Part shown: positions 60,280-64,000 of the stretch, piece by piece | How the letters are laid out: every line of letters starts with the position of its first letter | Numbering within the stretch: the stretch's first letter is position 1 | DNA from: Pseudomonas vlassakiae | GTDB taxonomy: Bacteria > Pseudomonadota > Gammaproteobacteria > Pseudomonadales > Pseudomonadaceae | Direction of reading: 5' to 3' | Assembly (NCBI RefSeq): GCF_014269035.2 | Contig: NZ_JABWRP020000002.1 | Location: forward strand, 124,001-188,000 | DNA: 64,000 nucleotides | The notes under the pieces: model-generated | Databases searched by the model: none | The model's input: the letters and a program-made list of their open reading frames with translations, nothing else | Told to the model about the DNA's origin: nothing | Translations under genes and position numbers: made by a program

Positions 60280-62490
60280 ATGAACGCAACCACGCGTGAA
60301 AACGGCGGCCTTCGGCAACGGGACCTGGATGCCCTGGCCCGCGCCGAGCACGCCGATCCATTTGCAGTGCTGGGCCCCCACGGCGACGGGCAGGGCGGCT
60401 TGTTCGTCCGCGCCTTCCTGCCCAATGCCCTGAGCGTGCGGGTGCTGGCGCGCCATGACGGGCGCATCCTTGCCGACATGGTGCAGGGCAGCCTGCCCGG
60501 GCTGTTCACTGCGCACCTCGATGAGGCACACCCGTACTTGTTGCAAATCGGCTGGGCCGGTGGCGAGCAGGTGACCGAAGACCCTTACAGCTTCGGCCCG
60601 CAACTCGGCGACATGGACCTCTACCTGTTTGCCGAAGGCAACCACCGCGACCTGTCCGGGCGCTTCGGCGCTCAACCGACCCAGGTCGAGGGTGTCGATG
60701 GCGTGTGCTTCTCGGTGTGGGCACCGAATGCGCGGCGGGTGTCGGTGGTCGGCGACTTCAACAACTGGGACGGCCGCCGCCACCCCATGCGCCTGCGCCA
60801 CAGCGCTGGCGTGTGGGAGCTGTTCGTGCCGCGCCTGGGTGTGGGCGAAACCTACAAGTTCGAAGTGCTCGGCAAGGACGGCATACTGCCGCTGAAGGCT
60901 GACCCGCTGGCCCGCGCCACCGAGCTGCCGCCGAGCACCGCGTCCAAGGTGGCCGCCGAGCTGAGCCATGCCTGGCAGGACCACGACTGGATGGCGCACC
61001 GCGCCCAGCGCCACGCCTACAGCGCCCCGTTGTCGATCTACGAACTGCACCCCGGTTCCTGGCAATGCGAGCTTGACGAGCCGGGTGAAGTGTCGCGCTA
61101 CTACAACTGGCGTGAGCTGGCCGAACGGCTGGTGCCTTACGTGCAGCAACTGGGGTTCACCCATATCGAGCTGCTGCCGATCATGGAGCACCCGTTCGGA
61201 GGGTCTTGGGGTTACCAGCCGCTGTCGATGTTCGCGCCGACTTCGCGCTACGGCAGCCCTGAGGACTTCGCGGCCTTCATCGATGCCTGCCATCAGGGTG
61301 GCATTGGCGTGATCCTCGACTGGGTACCGGCGCATTTCCCCACCGACGAACACGGCCTGGCACGCTTCGACGGCACGGCACTGTACGAGTACGACAACCC
61401 GCTCGAAGGCTACCATCAGGACTGGAACACGCTGATCTACAACCTCGGCCGCAACGAGGTGCGTGGTTTCATGATGGCGTCGGCTCTGCACTGGCTCAAA
61501 CACTTCCACATCGACGGTTTGCGCGTCGATGCGGTGGCCTCGATGCTGTACCGCGACTACTCGCGCAAGCCGGGCGAATGGGTGCCCAACCGCCACGGTG
61601 GGCGCGAAAACCTCGAGGCCATCGATTTCATCCGCCACCTCAACGGTATCGCTGCCCACGAGGCACCGGGCGCACTGATCATCGCCGAGGAATCCACGGC
61701 CTGGCCGGGCGTGAGCCAGCCGACCGAGCAGGGCGGCCTGGGCTTCGCCTACAAGTGGAACATGGGCTGGATGCACGACACGCTGCACTACATCCAGAAC
61801 GATCCGGTGCACCGCACCTATCACCACAATGAGATGAGCTTCGGCCTGATCTATGCCTATTCCGAGCACTTCATCCTGCCGATCTCTCACGACGAGGTGG
61901 TGCACGGCAAGCACTCGCTGATCGACAAGATGCCCGGTGACCGCTGGCAGAAGTTCGCCAACCTGCGCGCCTACCTGACCTTCATGTGGACCCACCCGGG
62001 CAAGAAGCTGCTGTTCATGGGCTGCGAGTTCGGCCAGTGGCGGGAGTGGAACCATGACCACCAGCTGGACTGGTACCTGCTGCAGTATCCCGAGCACCAA
62101 GGCGTACAGCGCCTGGTAGGCGACCTCAACCGCCTGTACCGCGAGCTGCCGGCGCTGCATGAGCAGGATTGCCAGCCCCAGGGTTTCCAGTGGCTGATCG
62201 GCGATGACGCGCACAACAGCGTGTACGCCTGGCTGCGCTGGAGCAGCCAGGGTGAGCCATTGCTGGTGGTGGCCAACTTCACCCCGGTGCCGCGCGAGGG
62301 CTACCGGATCGGTGTGCCGTTTGGCGAGCGTTGGCAGGAGTTGCTGAACAGCGATGCCGAGCTGTATGCCGGGTCGAACGTGGGCAACCTGGGGGCGGTG
62401 GAGAGCGATCAGGTGGCCAGCCATGGGCAGCCATTGTCACTGGCGCTGAACTTGCCGCCGCTTGGCGTTCTGGTGATGAAGCCGGCCTGA
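60280..62490 (+). CDS. glgB: 1,4-alpha-glucan branching enzyme
   Basis: 736 residues. N-terminal CBM48-like domains ([34 protein letters not shown]), GH13 barrel with nucleophile D417 ([17 protein letters not shown]) and acid/base E470 ([12 protein letters not shown]); the 53-residue spacing equals that of E. coli GlgB. Adds alpha-1,6 branches to the glucan made by GlgE. Starts at the base after the treS stop. The last codons are copied in the downstream 70-bp repeats. Confidence 0.96.
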   Translation: MNATTRENGGLRQRDLDALARAEHADPFAVLGPHGDGQGGLFVRAFLPNALSVRVLARHDGRILADMVQGSLPGLFTAHLDEAHPYLLQIGWAGGEQVTEDPYSFGPQLGDMDLYLFAEGNHRDLSGRFGAQPTQVEGVDGVCFSVWAPNARRVSVVGDFNNWDGRRHPMRLRHSAGVWELFVPRLGVGETYKFEVLGKDGILPLKADPLARATELPPSTASKVAAELSHAWQDHDWMAHRAQRHAYSAPLSIYELHPGSWQCELDEPGEVSRYYNWRELAERLVPYVQQLGFTHIELLPIMEHPFGGSWGYQPLSMFAPTSRYGSPEDFAAFIDACHQGGIGVILDWVPAHFPTDEHGLARFDGTALYEYDNPLEGYHQDWNTLIYNLGRNEVRGFMMASALHWLKHFHIDGLRVDAVASMLYRDYSRKPGEWVPNRHGGRENLEAIDFIRHLNGIAAHEAPGALIIAEESTAWPGVSQPTEQGGLGFAYKWNMGWMHDTLHYIQNDPVHRTYHHNEMSFGLIYAYSEHFILPISHDEVVHGKHSLIDKMPGDRWQKFANLRAYLTFMWTHPGKKLLFMGCEFGQWREWNHDHQLDWYLLQYPEHQGVQRLVGDLNRLYRELPALHEQDCQPQGFQWLIGDDAHNSVYAWLRWSSQGEPLLVVANFTPVPREGYRIGVPFGERWQELLNSDAELYAGSNVGNLGAVESDQVASHGQPLSLALNLPPLGVLVMKPA

Positions 62491-62780
62491 TCGGTTGCCT
62501 GTGCTGGCCTCATCGCGGATGAGTCCGCTCCTACAGGGAATCGTGATGAAGGCGGCCTGGTTGGTTGCCTTTGCTGGCCTCATCGCGGATGAATCCGCTC
62601 CTACAGGGAATCGTGATGAAGGCGGCCTGGTTGGTTGCCTTTGCTGGCCTCATCGCGGATGAATCCGCTCCTACAGGGATCGCGATGAAGCCGGCTTGAT
62701 TGGTACCTGTGCTGGCCTGATCGCGGATGAACGGGGATCGCATGGTCCGTGTAGGAGCGGATTTATCCGCGATAGGGCCA
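62470..62780. repeat. 70-bp tandem repeats overlapping the 3' end of glgB
   Basis: GCTGGCCTCATCGCGGATGA recurs from about 62501, 62571 and 62641 (period exactly 70), with a diverged fourth copy about 68 bp on and an inverted REP end (GTAGGAGCGGATTTATCCGCG) near 62752-62772. Each unit contains a REP half (CATCGCGGATGA-TCCGCTCCTACAGG) plus a copy of the glgB tail GTGATGAAG-CGGCCTG. It is not a CRISPR array: units abut without unique spacers. No gene lies in 62491-62787. Confidence 0.9.
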
Positions 62781-62787
62781 GGCCTGC

Positions 62788-63867
62788 CTACCACCGCATC
62801 CGCACCCCAAGGCTGCCTATCAGCCCATTCAGGTCGTTGCCATCCACATCGCTGCTGTAGTCGGCACTGACGAACAGCGCCACCTTGGGTGTGACCCGTG
62901 CCACCAAGCCCAATCCCAGTTCTACCGTGGTCGAGTATCGCGAGCTGGAGATCTTGTCGACCTGGTCCAGCTTGACATCGCTGGCGTCGTTGAAGTCATA
63001 CCAGACGTTGGTTCGCACATAGGGCTCGATCGGCATGCCTTTCACTTCGTAGCGCCCGGACAGCTTGGCACCGACCCGGCCGCTCCAGCTCGGCTGGCTA
63101 TCGAAGGCCTGCAAGGTCTCTGCCTGCACCTGGTTACCCGGGAAGAACTGCTGGTTGATCAATTGCGCCTGGGGCTCGATCACCCAGCCGCCACCCAGGC
63201 CTATCGGGTAACCGCCTTCTACCGAAAACGTCATCGCATGGCCGCTGTCATTCAGGCGTTGGCCACTGTCGCCGCGGCCCATCACCTCGATGCGTGAGCC
63301 CATGGCCACGGCATCCAGGTGCCAGCCTCGCTCATGGGTCATGCTCCAGAACACCCCCAGGCTTTCGCCACTGAGGTTGACTGCGTTGCGCTGCTTGTCG
63401 CCCAGCAGCGGCCGTACGCCATTGAAGCTGCTTTGCAGGTTGTTGTGGCCAACGAAAATTCCCGCACGGTGGACATTGCCCTCGGCAGTTTCCCGCACGA
63501 ACAGGTCCGGGCCGATCATCAACTGCTGGCTGGGCGCTTCCAGTTGCTCTGGTGCTCGCGCTCCAGGCCTAGGCGTGGTGCCAGGGAAGAACTGTGCCCA
63601 CTGGCCGCCTACCCGTTCGGGGGCCGGCAGGTTGTGGCGCTCGCCCATTTTCTCGCTGAAGGCGTTCAGCGTCCCCATGTTCAGGCCGCTGGCAGTAACC
63701 GGGTCTAGCGATATCGTCGGCACCGTCGCTTGCTGCAGGTAGCTGGGCGAGATCGGATCTTCCTGCAGTTCGAACGCGAAGGTTTCCACTGGGGTTGCCA
63801 GAAGCATCGACGTGGAAACCGCATAGAAAATAGGTTCGAAGCGCAGGGGATTCGAGGTTCTTTTCAT
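62788..63867 (-). CDS. Short autotransporter-type outer-membrane beta-barrel protein
   Basis: 359 residues from ATG 63867, preceded by GAGGAGATC; an upstream ATG at 63903 lacks a site. Signal peptide (about 1-32, ending TPVETFA), a roughly 90-residue linker, then an autotransporter (pertactin-type) barrel of about 240 residues with alternating strands and C-terminal GSLGVRMRW. No passenger domain of usual size. May be a stand-alone barrel adhesin or the remnant of a larger autotransporter. The last 130 bp of the window upstream of it hold its promoter region only. Confidence 0.82.
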   Translation of the reverse strand: MKRTSNPLRFEPIFYAVSTSMLLATPVETFAFELQEDPISPSYLQQATVPTISLDPVTASGLNMGTLNAFSEKMGERHNLPAPERVGGQWAQFFPGTTPRPGARAPEQLEAPSQQLMIGPDLFVRETAEGNVHRAGIFVGHNNLQSSFNGVRPLLGDKQRNAVNLSGESLGVFWSMTHERGWHLDAVAMGSRIEVMGRGDSGQRLNDSGHAMTFSVEGGYPIGLGGGWVIEPQAQLINQQFFPGNQVQAETLQAFDSQPSWSGRVGAKLSGRYEVKGMPIEPYVRTNVWYDFNDASDVKLDQVDKISSSRYSTTVELGLGLVARVTPKVALFVSADYSSDVDGNDLNGLIGSLGVRMRW

Positions 63868-64000
63868 GGCGGATCTCCTCTGTTTTTTTGGTGTAAAGCC
63901 CAAGGACCTGGCCTGTTGTCACGAGCTGTACGACAAAAACAGAGGGCGACCCAAACCAGCACGCCGGCGTTCGCGAGCGCGCACAAAGGCGCGAGCTAGA

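Noticed and set aside
62470..62780. Possible CRISPR array
   Set aside because: The 70-bp units abut directly, contain REP halves and have no unique spacers; no cas genes.
62531..62794. 87-codon minus-strand frame in the glgB downstream repeats
   Set aside because: Repeating SGFIRDEAS-like peptide is the translation of REP elements, not a protein.

Overview
The window is chromosomal DNA of a fluorescent pseudomonad, most likely the Pseudomonas putida group. The grounds are high GC, the prpB-prpC-acnD-prpF-prpD order, Pseudomonas-type REP palindromes, a PrrF-type small RNA and family resemblance throughout. The genes are densely packed and mostly housekeeping or catabolic, with one clearly different AT-richer cassette at about 41.0-44.6 kb.

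Layout: (1) 1-4.5 kb, minus strand: pabB, cut by the window edge, then a three-gene set of ATP-grasp ligase-like protein, membrane protein with an inactive transglutaminase domain, and retropepsin-like protease. (2) 4.7-13.1 kb, plus: GntR regulator and the 2-methylcitrate operon prpB-prpC-acnD-prpF-prpD for propionyl-CoA, ending at a terminator shared with convergent acnB (13.1-15.8 kb). (3) 16-27.4 kb: a DUF1289 protein, an unknown protein, queD, a patatin-like lipase, a PepSY-PepSY-response regulator-sensor kinase operon, an HPP/CBS membrane protein, a LysR regulator divergent from the propionyl-CoA synthetase gene prpE, a ZapE/AFG1-type ATPase and a DUF465 protein. (4) tRNA-Gln at 27.6 kb. 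(5) 27.9-33.1 kb, minus: bacteriophytochrome, response regulator, hybrid kinase. (6) 33.3-39.7 kb, plus: an archaic (Csu-type) chaperone-usher pilus operon with five spore-coat-U subunits. (7) A zinc carboxypeptidase at 39.7-40.9 kb.

(8) 41.0-44.6 kb is an AT-richer island: a 21-codon peptide gene with a strong ribosome binding site, a hairpin, a SagB-type flavin dehydrogenase, an AurF-type diiron oxygenase with a complete ligand set, and an MFS exporter. There is no YcaO, radical-SAM, NRPS or PKS gene. It looks like a small peptide- or amino-acid-derived natural product pathway that I cannot match to a described one, and it is the best candidate for a new system here.

(9) 44.6-46.6 kb is an iron/regulatory block: a fusion of sigma region 4 with a FecR-type N-terminal domain and a membrane anchor, a PrrF-type small RNA with a Fur box in its promoter, a DUF6124-type protein and a LexA/CI-like repressor whose autoproteolysis residues are all replaced. 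(10) 46.6-54.2 kb: leucine/isovalerate genes liuA-liuB-liuC-liuD, divergent from an acyl-CoA synthetase across two near-identical operator palindromes. (11) 54.3-62.5 kb: two small proteins, then glgE, a treS-maltokinase fusion and glgB, which together turn trehalose/maltose into branched alpha-glucan. (12) 62.5-64 kb: 70-bp tandem repeats that copy the end of glgB, then a short autotransporter-type beta-barrel protein.

Functional threads: propionyl-CoA disposal (prpE plus the prp operon and acnB), short-chain acyl-CoA catabolism (liu), and iron control (PrrF, Fur boxes and several Fe-S aconitase-family enzymes). All identifications were made by reading the sequence; no database search was run.
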